NCBI GenBank assembly: GCA_900129675.1
Contig: FSRD01000001.1
Location: 1,415,501 to 1,479,500, forward strand
Direction of reading: 5' to 3'
Source: Bradyrhizobium erythrophlei
GTDB taxonomy: Bacteria > Pseudomonadota > Alphaproteobacteria > Rhizobiales > Xanthobacteraceae
Length of the DNA: 64,000 bases
A model generated the notes under the pieces. It was given only the letters and a program-made list of their open reading frames with translations. It did no database searches and had not been told where the DNA came from. Positions 25,955 through 34,575 of the stretch are shown piece after piece (within the stretch, counting starts at the first letter, position 1; each line of letters begins with the position of its first letter). The translations under genes were made by a program, and so were the position numbers.

Positions 25955-27407
25955 GAGCGTGTCCGAATAGTCGCTGTTCAATTCTGAGCGAGTCTGATTC
26001 AACCTTGGGCTATGAGCAAGTATTTTCGCCCCTGGAATATCGATCAGACGCTGCTTCTGCCGCCGAATGTGCAGGACTTCGTGCCGAAAGGCCATGTCTC
26101 GCGGTTTATCGTTGAACTGGTGCGGGAGAGCCTCGATCTCAAGGAGATCACGGGCAGCTATGTGAGCGGGCTCGGGCAGCCGCCGTTCGACCCGCGCATG
26201 ATGGTGGCGCTTCTGCTGCACGGCTATGCGAGTGGGCTGTATTCATCGCGGCGGATCGCGAAGGCCTGCCGCGAACGGAATGATTTTGTAATGATTGTCG
26301 CGCTCGATCCGCCGGATTTTCGCACGATCAGCGACTTCCGCAAGCGGCATTTGAAGGCGCTCGGCGCACTGTTCCTGCAGGTTCTGAAGTTGTGCGAGAC
26401 GGCAGGGCTGGTCAAACTCGGCCATGTCGCGCTGGATGGCACGAAGATCAAAGCGAACGCGTCGAAACATAAAGCGATGAGTTATGAGCGCATGAAGAAA
26501 CGCGAGGCGGAATTGAAAGCCGAGGTCGCTCGCATGCTGGCGGCCGCTGAGGCGGCGGATGCTCAGGAGGACGAGACTTTCGGCAAAGACAAGCGCGGCG
26601 ACGAGCTGCCGGATTGGGCTGGCGACAAGCAGAAGCGGCTGGCCAAGATCCAGCAGGCGATGGCGGCGCTGGAGGCCGACGCCAGGCTGGCCGCGGAGGA
26701 AGAGCGTCGCATCGAGGCCGAAAAGGAACAGCAGCGCCAAGCCGAAGGCCGCAAGAAGCCGGGCAAACCGGCGGCGCCGGCATCGGACCAGCCTGATCCC
26801 AAGTCGCAACGCAACTTCACCGATCCGGAAAGCCGCATCATGAAGTCGAAGGATGGCTTCGTTCAGGCCTATAATGCCCAGGCCGCCGTCGACGCGGGCG
26901 CCCAGATCATTGTCGCGCACGAACTGACGCAGTGCGGCAACGATCAGGGCCAGCTGGTGCCCCTGATCGAGGCCATCGAGAACAATCTCGGCCGCAAGCC
27001 GGAGCAGGCCTCAGCGGACTCCGGCTACTGCAGCGAATCCAATCTCGAAGCGCTCGAAGCCCACGGCGTCGACGGCTACGTCGCGCCCGGACGCGCCAAG
27101 CACCCGACAGCCGCGAACGGAAAAATCGGCGGACCGCTGACCCAACGGATGCGAAAGAAGATCGACGACGGCGGCTTCGAAACACCCTACCGATTGAGAA
27201 AGCAAGTGGTCGAACCGGTGTTCGGACAGATCAAACAGGCGCGCGGCTTCCGCCAGTTCCTGTTGCGAGGCCTAGAGAAAGTGCGCGCCGAATGGGCCAT
27301 GATCTGCACGGCCCACAACCTCCTCAAGCTGTTCACCCTCGCAAAGGCCGCCTGAGCCGACTATCCTGCAATAAATGCCCGGTCGCGACCGCTATCTGGA
27401 CGGGCTC
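25955..27407 (+). mobile_element. IS1182-family insertion sequence, complete, 1453 bp
   Basis: The element is bounded by direct CTAG copies at 25951-25954 and 27408-27411. Its ends are imperfect inverted repeats: GAGCGTGTCCGAATAG on the left and GAGCCCGTCCAGATAG read inward from the right (12 of 16 match). It carries one transposase gene. The restored host reading frame after virtual excision confirms both boundaries. Confidence 0.85.
26012..27355 (+). CDS. IS1182-family transposase
   Basis: 447 residues. The N-terminal IS1182 region is typical: MSKYFRPWNIDQTLLLPPNVQDFVPKGH, then DPRMMVALLLHGYASGLYSSRRIAKAC. DDE-type catalytic residues appear in VALDGTKIKANASKHKAM, ADSGYCSESN and the C-terminal RKQVVEPVFGQIKQARGFRQFLLRG, which supplies the glutamate. 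A long charged Ala/Glu/Lys coiled insert lies between about 165 and 255. The reading frame is uninterrupted, so the element may be active. It lies wholly inside the IS that splits the SLOG-like gene. Confidence 0.93.
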   Translation: MSKYFRPWNIDQTLLLPPNVQDFVPKGHVSRFIVELVRESLDLKEITGSYVSGLGQPPFDPRMMVALLLHGYASGLYSSRRIAKACRERNDFVMIVALDPPDFRTISDFRKRHLKALGALFLQVLKLCETAGLVKLGHVALDGTKIKANASKHKAMSYERMKKREAELKAEVARMLAAAEAADAQEDETFGKDKRGDELPDWAGDKQKRLAKIQQAMAALEADARLAAEEERRIEAEKEQQRQAEGRKKPGKPAAPASDQPDPKSQRNFTDPESRIMKSKDGFVQAYNAQAAVDAGAQIIVAHELTQCGNDQGQLVPLIEAIENNLGRKPEQASADSGYCSESNLEALEAHGVDGYVAPGRAKHPTAANGKIGGPLTQRMRKKIDDGGFETPYRLRKQVVEPVFGQIKQARGFRQFLLRGLEKVRAEWAMICTAHNLLKLFTLAKAA

Positions 27408-27903
27408 CTAGGGGCTCCCCAAGATACAAATCAACGTCTTGCTTGCTACCGACAAAATACTTCTTGAAATTCTTAATCAGCCTGTCGCGACTAGCTGGCA
27501 AATCACCAAAGAATATCGGCTTGCTTGCAGCGATCGCAAATGCGGCCTCCGCCAGGGTGCCTCCGCCGCCACCAAATACCACGAGGACGTCTGGCGTGAG
27601 ACCATTTATGACATTTCTGATGTTGTGCTTCAAACCGGTATCCAGAAACAGGCGACGACTGGTTGCGACCCAGCTCTCTTTTTCACTCGGCAGAATACCG
27701 ACGAGCCGCGCTACCGCCCCGGTGATCTCGGCAGACCTTGCACCAATCATGGCGGCGTCCTTGACTTCATCACTTTCCTGGAGTTCCCTTCCCCCCGTAA
27801 GCAAGATGCAACCTTGCTCCGCTACCGCTTTGCCGAACGCTTTCGCGGCATCCTGGTGCCTGTCTCCCCCAATGGCGCCTATCACAATTCGACGCTGATT
27901 CAT

Positions 27904-28256
27904 AAGTCGCACCGGGCTCTTCGAATCTCGCCAGCAAGCTTTCCTCCGCGTATCTGCTCAGGATGCCCATCGTACGTGCGCTTGCATGCTATCCGGGGGA
28001 AATCCGGCATGGCAAGACTGCTATTCCCACCATTGTTCCGTGGGGTATTTTATGGACAATGAGTTTTACCCGACGGAACGTCCGTGCAAATAATTGAGTG
28101 GTTTACTATTTTTGACGCTACCGTACCGATACTGCTTTCTATTGTCTATGAACGAAACTCTTCCAGTGGGGGAGAGCCGGTCGCGGAAATCTGGACAGGA
28201 CGATAAGTGGAATTTCTGCCTGACAGCGGCGATAATTGCCGTGAACAGGAGAGACC
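27904..28256. other. Gene-free stretch between SLOG-like gene and IS3 remnant
   Basis: About 350 bp, relatively AT-rich. It should hold the promoter of the interrupted SLOG gene and the left end of the IS3-type element. I see no convincing coding region or RNA gene. Confidence 0.4.
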
Positions 28257-28565
28257 ATGAGCAGACGACCCCGGCGGAACCACTCACCGGCCTTCAAGGC
28301 GAAGGTGGCTCTGGCCGCCATCAAGGGCGATCGGACGATAGCCCAGCTGGCGGAGCATTTCGACGTTCACCCCAATCAGATTACGGCCTGGAAATCACAG
28401 CTTGAGGGCGGCGCCTCCGATATTTTCGGATCGGGGGGCGGGACGCCGGCCACGCCCGCGGTCGATGTGAAGTCGCTGCATGCCAAGATCGGGGAGCTGA
28501 CGCTGGAGAACGATTTTTTAGAAGGCGCGCTCACCAAGGCGGGATTGCTGAGCGCAAAGCGATGA
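28257..28565 (+). CDS. IS3-family transposase OrfA
   Basis: 102 residues: MSRRPRRNHSPAFKAKVALAAIKGDRTIAQLAEHFDVHPNQITAWK, the HTH of IS3-family OrfA proteins, followed by a leucine-zipper-like helix (LHAKIGELTLENDFLEGALTKAGL). A ribosome site (ACAGGAGAG) precedes the ATG. It overlaps the OrfB frame by 4 bp, as needed for programmed frameshifting or coupling in this family. The downstream OrfB is truncated, so the element is a dead remnant. Confidence 0.9.
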   Translation: MSRRPRRNHSPAFKAKVALAAIKGDRTIAQLAEHFDVHPNQITAWKSQLEGGASDIFGSGGGTPATPAVDVKSLHAKIGELTLENDFLEGALTKAGLLSAKR

Positions 28566-28918
28566 TCGACCGTGAGCACGATCTGTCGATCACCAAGCAG
28601 GCAGAGATTTTGAAGGTCAGTCGCGGCAGCGTGTACTATCTGCCGCGTCCAGTCTCTTCAGCCGACCTCGAGATCATGCAGCGTCTCGATCGGCTGCACC
28701 TGGAGTATCCCTTCGCCGGTTCGCGTATGTTGCGAGGCCTGCTGGCTTTGCAGGGGTGCAAGATCGGCCGCCGGCATGTGAAGACGCTCATGCGGCGGAT
28801 GGGGATAGAGGCGCTCTATCGCCGTCCGCGCACCACCAAGCCCGAGCCCGGCCACAAGATCTATCCGTATCTGCTGCGCGGCATCGAGATCCGGCGGCCG
28901 AACCAGGTCTGGGCCATG
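28562..28918 (+). pseudogene. IS3-family transposase OrfB, 3'-truncated
   Basis: The frame starts MIDREHDLSITKQAEILKVSRGSVYY and proceeds through LHLEYPFAGSRMLRGLLALQG and RPNQVWAM. The family then normally reads DITYIPM and holds the DDE core of about 150 more residues. Here the wording changes abruptly at 28918 to unrelated sequence. About 119 residues remain, without catalytic residues. The break is the junction with the decayed CoA-transferase segment. Confidence 0.85.
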
Positions 28919-28974
28919 TTCAATGGTGGAATCAAACTGCTCCCCTTGGGCAGTTGGCCGAACAACCCACCCCC

Positions 28975-29640
28975 TCAACTCGCCCGCTTGGCCGGCTCCG
29001 GGCGCAGGCCGGCGATCCCCTCGACGTTGCGCCAATCCGACTGCGCTTCATCGGCTCTTTCAAAAATATGCGCGGCGACGCCGCGCTTTTCCAGCGCTTC
29101 GCCGAGCTTGATGCTCAGGAAGCCCGAAGTGGCGTATAGCGGGAGACGCCGGAATAGAAGCGGTCGGCGAGACTGCCGCACCATCGCCGAATATTTGTCC
29201 AGCAGTTCGGGCAGAATCGAGAAATTGTTGTAGTTGACGATCGCGTAGACGCGCCGGTTGAGCCCGCCGAGTCTGGCATCGACGGCTTTTGCGATGGCGT
29301 CAATGTCGGCACGGCTGCGCAGCGCAAAGCGCTCCAGGTTGACGAAGAACAGGTTCTGGTGCTCGTCGAGCGTGAAGCGCTGGTCGAGCGGGATCGTCAG
29401 CATGTCGTTGCGCAGGTCCATCGCACCCTAGCGGAAAATCCGTGGGTCCATAAGAATCGGATCGCGCGGGATCACCGGCTTGAAATCCTTCAGCGCGAGG
29501 ATGTCGCGCTCGACATCAGGCGCGACTTCGGTCAGTTCAAGTCCGTCGGGGGTGAGCGCGCTCGCAATCGCCATGTTTGGGTCGAGGGCCGGGTGCGAAG
29601 ACTGCGGCGCGTGACATCGCTCCGCTTCAGTCGTGCGCTG
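28975..29640 (-). pseudogene. Acyl-CoA:acetate/3-ketoacid CoA transferase remnant
   Basis: Reading 29560 down to 28975 gives the C-terminal part of a CoA transferase: ALTPDGLELTEVAPDVERDI, KDFKPVIPRDPILMDPRIFR, then after an in-frame TAG (29430-29428) GAMDLRNDMLTIPLDQRFT, FFVNLERFALRSRADIDAIA and VYAIVNYNNFSILPELLDKYSAMVRQ. Between about 29180 and 29140 the correct frame shifts (LADRFYSGVSRY) and then returns to SGFLSIKLGEALEKRGVAAHI. So there is one stop, two compensating frameshifts and no N-terminal half. The gene is dead, brought in or broken by the surrounding mobile elements. Confidence 0.8.
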
Positions 29641-30051
29641 ACTCGGAAGTCATTAGGACAGCTCGATCATCTACCAGCTTCGGTAAGATGGAGCTCCCTC
29701 GCCGGCCCTAGCCGCCCGAGGTGGCTTTGGTCCCGCCGCGGCTTGAATGGTCCACAGAGATGGTCCACTGTGGAACGGCAGGACCGCCGTGGCTGGACAA
29801 GAAAGCGCTGCAGGCCAGTGGTTTTTGATCGGCGATGCGAGTCTTCGTTGGAATCCTAGTTCCCCAGCCAGACTCCGAACACCGACCAACCGCTTGATCC
29901 GAACGGGCTTTTCGCCGCAGACGATGGACCGTCAAGTTGATCTTGGACCACACTCGTGGACCATGCAAGCGGCCTAACAATTCGGCTCTCAGGACCAGCT
30001 CTCCCCCGCCCGCGCGGAGCTATCGCCAAATTTTGGTGACGGCCGGGCCGG
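29641..30051. other. Gene-free stretch with short repeats
   Basis: About 410 bp without a supported gene. It contains a locally repeated TGGTCCAC word (29747-29770) and the first copy of a 23-bp direct repeat (29853-29875). It probably represents mobile-element debris. Confidence 0.4.
29853..29875. repeat. 23-bp direct repeat, copy 1
   Basis: Begins ATCCTAGTTCCCCAGCC and is identical over 23 bp to 35058-35080. It ends within the gene-free stretch left of the IS256 remnant. The two copies bracket 5.2 kb that includes the nuclease-like and lipoprotein genes. Confidence 0.6.
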
Positions 30052-31196
30052 TCAGGCGGCGGCGGTTATGGGCTGACGGTCGGCGGGTTTAGCGATGACC
30101 TCGATCCCGTCGTTGAATGTCACACCGAGAACGAGTTTTGGCAACTGGTTGTGGCCGTCGAGCCGTCGCCAAGCTTTTCTGTGCGCCCTCGAGCAATTTG
30201 AAGACCATTGCGAGCGCGGTCCTGTTGGACAGGCAGCCCTTCGATCGGATCGTGCGGTGGCGCACGGTGGCGAAGGTGCTTTCAATGGGATTGGTAGTCC
30301 GCAGGTGCTTCCAGTGCTCGGCCGGGAAGTCGTAGAATGCCAGTAGTGTGTCCCGATCCTTGCTCAGGCAGTCGGCCGCCTTCGCGTATTTGGGCGTGTA
30401 GCTTTCGATGAAGGCGTCGAACGCCAGTTCGGCGGCGGCCTTGGTTTCGGCCATCCAGATCTCCTGTAACGCGCGTTTGGCTTTCGGCTGCTGGCTCTTC
30501 GGCAACTTGGCGAGTACGTTGGCGGTCTTGTGCACCCAGCAGCGCTGCTCGCGCGTTTTCGGCCAGACCTCACCGGCGGCCTTCCAGAACCCGAGCGCGC
30601 CATCGGCGATGGTAAGCCGCGGCGGCACGTCGAGCCCACGCCGCTTCAGATCGAGCAGCAGATCGCGCCAGTCCTGCGCGCTCTCGCGGGCGCCATCGGT
30701 GAAGCCGACCAGTTCCTTGCGGCCTTCCGGCGTCGCGCCGATCAACACCAGGATGCACTGCTTTTCGTCTTCGAGGCGTGCCTGGAGATGGATGCCATCG
30801 GCCCAGATGTAGACGTAACGTTTCGCCGACAGATCGCGCCTCTGCCACGCGGTGTGTTCGTCAAGCCAGCCGTCCTTCAGCCGGCCGACGGCCGATGCCG
30901 ACAATCCGGCAGCATCCTTGCCGAGCAGTGCTGCCAGCGCCTCGGAGAAGTCGCCGGTCGAGATACCCTTCAGGTAAAGGATCGGCAGCAGCGTCTCGAT
31001 CGATTTAGATTTAGAGCGGCGCATATAGGGCGGCAGGATCGAGGGCGAGAACCGGATGCGGTCGGGGTCGGTAGCGTCCGCCTCGCGATCGCGTGTCCTG
31101 AAGGGCTCCGATGATCGCACACATCTCGGTGCCCAGCATTTTCTTCAAGTAGTCGAACAACTTGGAGGTCACGGCGTACTGGCGACCGGTGTCCAT
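30052..31196 (-). pseudogene. IS256-family (Mutator-type) transposase with frameshifts
   Basis: The middle frame (31080 to about 30190) reads PDRIRFSPSILPPYMRRSKSKS and YLKGISTGDFSEALAALLG, then WADGIHLQARLEDEKQCILVLIGA, CWVHKTANVLAKLP and TTNPIESTFATVRHRT, all typical of IS256. The natural N-terminus, MDTGRQYAVTSKLFDYLKKM from 31196, is in another frame. The natural C-terminus, WRRLDGHNQLPKLVLGVTF, is in a third frame after about 30190. At least two frameshifts therefore separate the parts. Terminal repeats were not identified. Confidence 0.8.
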
Positions 31197-31208
31197 GTCT
31201 GCCTCCCT

Positions 31209-31659
31209 CATTCTCGTTACAGAGGTTGGGACGCGAGCTTTCGCGTGTTTTGGGGCGGCACGCCCAAGACGGGTGCGCTATGCACACGCCCAAGAAAAGT
31301 GCGGCCGCAAGAGCGCCACTCGGAGGCGCGGGACCGACCGCTACCGTGAGACCGGTGAAAAGGGCAGCCGTAGGAGCGTCAGCATAGCGCCGCCCGGCCA
31401 GGGCGGGACGCGGGACCGACTGCCCCCGGCGAGTGGTTCAGTATGATTTTGCGCTAGGGATCGCCACACCGCTCGGCACGCGCTTTCCTGGATGACTGAT
31501 TGGCAGGGCTGGAGGCAGCTAGAGTTGACGCCGTTCATGACGATCCCTCACCGCAGATCGTAGCCCGCCTGCAAAATGCGAGCCCGGGCAGCCGAAGTCA
31601 GTCGCCTTTCACGTGATGAGAAGCCAGCGAAGTTTTCGCTCGTTCGGTGCTCCCAGCGA
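31209..31659. other. Gene-free stretch
   Basis: About 450 bp, GC-rich, containing imperfect local repeats (GCGGGACCGAC occurs at about 31328 and 31409). No supported gene or RNA feature. Confidence 0.4.
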
Positions 31660-33024
31660 TCAAGAGCTCTGCTTCCCGTCCCAATGCACCCCTGGTCTAC
31701 CTTCACCCTCAGGCGAAACGAGCATGTGACCGGGCAACGGCCAGCGTGTGCGGTGAGACCCAATCTTATATGGCACCATCGTCTCCGTAATCGCCCAACT
31801 CTCGTCCTTGCGAGTAGTCGCCTCAGGAACAAAGTGGTTCGCATAGACCCAACGCAGCCGCGACTTTTTCGCCGAGAACGATCGAGCTTCAAGCGTGTTG
31901 AATAGGTGACGGGTGAAATCTACATCTACGCCGGCGTATGTTTCGATGCCTACATGAATCACTCCGGGTCGATCTGGTGGGAGCTGATCCTCAGCATTGG
32001 CAAGAGTCCTGCGGAAGTGTCGCGCCTTTTGCCGTACAGCCTCATCCGATAGACTCCGCCAACTGACGACGCTCGCTTGATACACGGCCTCCGCGTAAGC
32101 CGGCCTCGACGGCGCGGGCCGCCACTTCGCCGCCATACTGTGATCAGCTGCATGGATATAGTATCCAACCAGAAGCTCGACCATCCGACTGCCACCAAAG
32201 TACACGTCGTCTTTCGCAAGCACTTTTCGTGCCAGTGGCCAATCAACAGGTCGGACCCTTCCCGCAGCGATTCCATCTTCCCACGGAGTCGAGGATCGTC
32301 GCGCGATGGCGGACCGAACGTGTGCCGTGAGATAATCATCGGGCACGTCTGCAAGCTCAACCTTGTATTGCACCTCAACTACAATGGATTCGCTCATTTC
32401 TAAGCAAAGGGCGTGGATCCGCTGCGCTATTTCTATACCACGCAACTTTTCCCGTGCCGCATAGAGGGATGGAGCAAGCCGCTTGCACTCTACAGCCCAT
32501 CGGCTTCTTGGCCGGAAAACATGAAGGTCAGGCGTTCGTCCCCGCCCCGGCATTTCCGGAACAAATTCAACGCGATCCCATCCTCCGCGCCGATACGCAA
32601 GAGCGACCAACAATTCGTAGATGCAGCCATCGGGTTGACGTCGCTCTGACAGCATCATGCGAGCGGCACGTTCCTCAACTCCCTCCACGCTGAGCAACAG
32701 GGGAAGTTCTTTTCCGATTCGAGTGAGGAAGGGAACGACCCGCATCACACCCTCCGGGGTCCAGTAAGCGCGGTCTGTGGCGAAAGTCTCCGCCTGGAGA
32801 ATGTACCACGCCGCGGTATCCGCCGGGTCGAAGAGCGGGGCTTCAATCCCTTGGCGCATCCGCTCGCGCGCCGCCACAAGATACGCCTTTGCTGCGTCAA
32901 GCCGGCGCGCCATTTCTTTATTCGGCACGAAGGATTTGAGCCAGGCAACGGCCAGCATGAGTTCGTCATCGCGCCAGTCCTGACCGATGCGAGGCGCAGT
33001 CCAATCTGGATCATTCATCAACAT
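31660..33024 (-). CDS. PD-(D/E)XK nuclease-like protein of unknown system
   Basis: 454 residues; I do not recognise the full-length family. The segment CIYELLVALAYRRGGWDRVE, then GRTPDLHVF and RWAVECKRL, gives Glu137, Asp166, Glu179 and Lys181: the E-PD-(D/E)xK arrangement of restriction-endonuclease-like folds, with PD and ECK separated by 12 residues. The N-terminal 130 residues are helical and acidic. No methyltransferase, helicase or specificity subunit is adjacent. The start is either 33024 or the ATG at 33018. It sits in a mobile-element-rich island, so a defence or element-maintenance role is possible but unproven. Confidence 0.7.
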   Translation of the reverse strand: MLMNDPDWTAPRIGQDWRDDELMLAVAWLKSFVPNKEMARRLDAAKAYLVAARERMRQGIEAPLFDPADTAAWYILQAETFATDRAYWTPEGVMRVVPFLTRIGKELPLLLSVEGVEERAARMMLSERRQPDGCIYELLVALAYRRGGWDRVEFVPEMPGRGRTPDLHVFRPRSRWAVECKRLAPSLYAAREKLRGIEIAQRIHALCLEMSESIVVEVQYKVELADVPDDYLTAHVRSAIARRSSTPWEDGIAAGRVRPVDWPLARKVLAKDDVYFGGSRMVELLVGYYIHAADHSMAAKWRPAPSRPAYAEAVYQASVVSWRSLSDEAVRQKARHFRRTLANAEDQLPPDRPGVIHVGIETYAGVDVDFTRHLFNTLEARSFSAKKSRLRWVYANHFVPEATTRKDESWAITETMVPYKIGSHRTRWPLPGHMLVSPEGEGRPGVHWDGKQSS

Positions 33025-33396
33025 GCTAGGGAACCCGCAATGAAAGATGGCGTAGAGGATACCCCATCGAACAGCCCCCTGGCACCGAGACTACGCGAGT
33101 GAGTCCTCATTCACAATCTGAAGCGTAAAGACGCCCTGTGCACGCACTAGGATCGATTCCGTTTCGCTTCGATGGAGTTGATTTCGGACCATACGAAGGC
33201 CGCCAAGGTGGCGGACGCATTGCCCGCCGCCTTCAGTATCCACTTGCCAACTCCGGCGAGCGCTCGTTGGGCGGCCCTTGCCGTCGCCCGGTAGCCGCGT
33301 TGAGCCGCGCCGGGGAAAATCAGAGCGCGCCAATTGACAGAAGCCTTGGCATGCAAGATTGTAACCATCGGTCGAGTTCCTTCGGGGGAAGGGATC
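33025..33396. other. Divergent gap between nuclease-like and lipoprotein genes
   Basis: About 370 bp separating two outward-reading genes, so it should contain both promoters. Open frames here have no ribosome sites or recognisable wording. No terminator or RNA gene is visible. Confidence 0.4.
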
Positions 33397-34575
33397 ATGG
33401 GCGGGCCATTGCAACGTGCCGCGATTTTGCATCGCGCTGCTGTTGGACGTTTGGGTATTTTGGCTTTTCTGCAAGGCTGCACAACGACGCCCTCAATCGA
33501 AACTGAGACGAGGGCGGTGCCGATTTCCGAAATTGTCGAACGCGTCAAGTGTGAGATTTGGGACGCAACGAAGGAGCGGCTCGCCGATCCCGATTTCGCG
33601 TTCTTGAAAAAATGGGATGCTACGGTCGATTTGACGCTCATGATCAATGATTTGTCAGGAATTAGCCCCGGCGTGTCAGCCATAAACCCGTTGAAGACGG
33701 TTATTTTGCCAGGCAAGGGCACTTTCAACCAATCGTTCTCCTTGGGACTAGGCGGCGGTGTTACAGGGCAGGCCAATCTCTCCGACACTGTCAGCTTTTC
33801 GCTGTCGCTCAGTGAGCTTGCCTACAAGGACCACGGACTCAACAACCCGTATCTTCTAAAGGACTACTACCATCTCTGCGAGCCCCTTCAGGAGAACGAT
33901 CTCATCGGCAGGTTGCGCTTCAAGGAATGGATCGATCAGGCGCTTTCCCCCGTGCACGATCCCGAAAATGGTTTTCACTATCTGACGCGCGGCGTGCATC
34001 CGAGCGTCAAAGGTGTTCCCAGTCCGGCAAAAATCAAGATTGCATCCCAAACAGCGTACAAGCAGCTCGATCAGGAAAAGGAGAAGCTCAAGCTGGAATC
34101 TGTACCGCAGACGGAGGATACCAAAAGGAAGAGCGAGTCCGTCGAGGATATCAAACAGAAGATTTCTCCCGAACAACTGACGCAGCATCCTGAAGTGATC
34201 GACGAGCTGATTGCGCAGCATCAAAACGATACTGATCAGACCGTAGTTAACATCTTAAAAGACCTGCGGACCAAAGTGACGGCCGCCAAGAAGACGCCGC
34301 CGAAGCCACCAAAAATGAACGATCCGGTTGATACAATCTCGCATCAGATCCAGTTCATTGTTAATTGGAATGCGAGCGTCACCCCAAGCTGGACCTTGGT
34401 AAACGTCAAAGCGCCAGCACCGGCCGTCGGCTCCTTCCTATCTGCTCAACGTCAAACCACGCACCAGCTCCTCATCACAATGGGGCCTGTCAAAGCCGAT
34501 GTGCAGAGTGTCAGGCAGTACCAGCAATTCAATGCCGCACTTCAGCGCGTCACTATTCCAATCATTCCACAATAG
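33397..34575 (+). CDS. Predicted lipoprotein of unknown function
   Basis: About 392 residues from the ATG at 33397, which has AAGGGA upstream. The N-terminus MGGPLQRAAILHRAAVGRLG then ILAFLQGC forms a lipobox with Cys28, so export and lipidation are likely. The mature part begins with beta-type sequence (VDLTLMINDLSGISPG, FSLGLGGGVTGQANLS), followed by a Lys/Glu/Gln-rich coiled region (about 215-290) and a C-terminal globular part. Base composition is lower in GC than the surrounding core genome, which fits acquisition. Function unknown; it neighbours the nuclease-like gene divergently. Confidence 0.65.
   Translation: MGGPLQRAAILHRAAVGRLGILAFLQGCTTTPSIETETRAVPISEIVERVKCEIWDATKERLADPDFAFLKKWDATVDLTLMINDLSGISPGVSAINPLKTVILPGKGTFNQSFSLGLGGGVTGQANLSDTVSFSLSLSELAYKDHGLNNPYLLKDYYHLCEPLQENDLIGRLRFKEWIDQALSPVHDPENGFHYLTRGVHPSVKGVPSPAKIKIASQTAYKQLDQEKEKLKLESVPQTEDTKRKSESVEDIKQKISPEQLTQHPEVIDELIAQHQNDTDQTVVNILKDLRTKVTAAKKTPPKPPKMNDPVDTISHQIQFIVNWNASVTPSWTLVNVKAPAPAVGSFLSAQRQTTHQLLITMGPVKADVQSVRQYQQFNAALQRVTIPIIPQ

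Larger units (their letters stand above)
25709..27903 (-). pseudogene. SLOG/LOG-like Rossmann nucleotide-binding gene split by an IS1182 element
   Basis: The N-terminal part (27903 down to 27408) begins MNQRRIVIGAIGGDRHQDAAK and has ILLTGG, DAAMIGAR, and the phosphate-binding stretch VVFGGGGGTLAEAAFAIA, as in the SLOG/LOG (TIGR00725-like) superfamily. The C-terminal part (25950 down to 25709) ends GVPETKPLFEAIIRRLSSP. Removing 25955-27407 plus one CTAG copy joins the halves in frame as GEPLAADIYGDAWN, giving a 245-residue protein, so the gene was intact before insertion. SLOG domains bind nucleotides or nucleotide-derived ligands, some in defence or stress systems; the role here is unknown. 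Confidence 0.85.

Noticed and set aside
33091..33474. Minus-strand frames between the nuclease-like and lipoprotein genes
   Set aside because: They overlap the lipoprotein start region, lack ribosome sites and have no recognisable sequence, so the stretch is treated as a divergent promoter gap.
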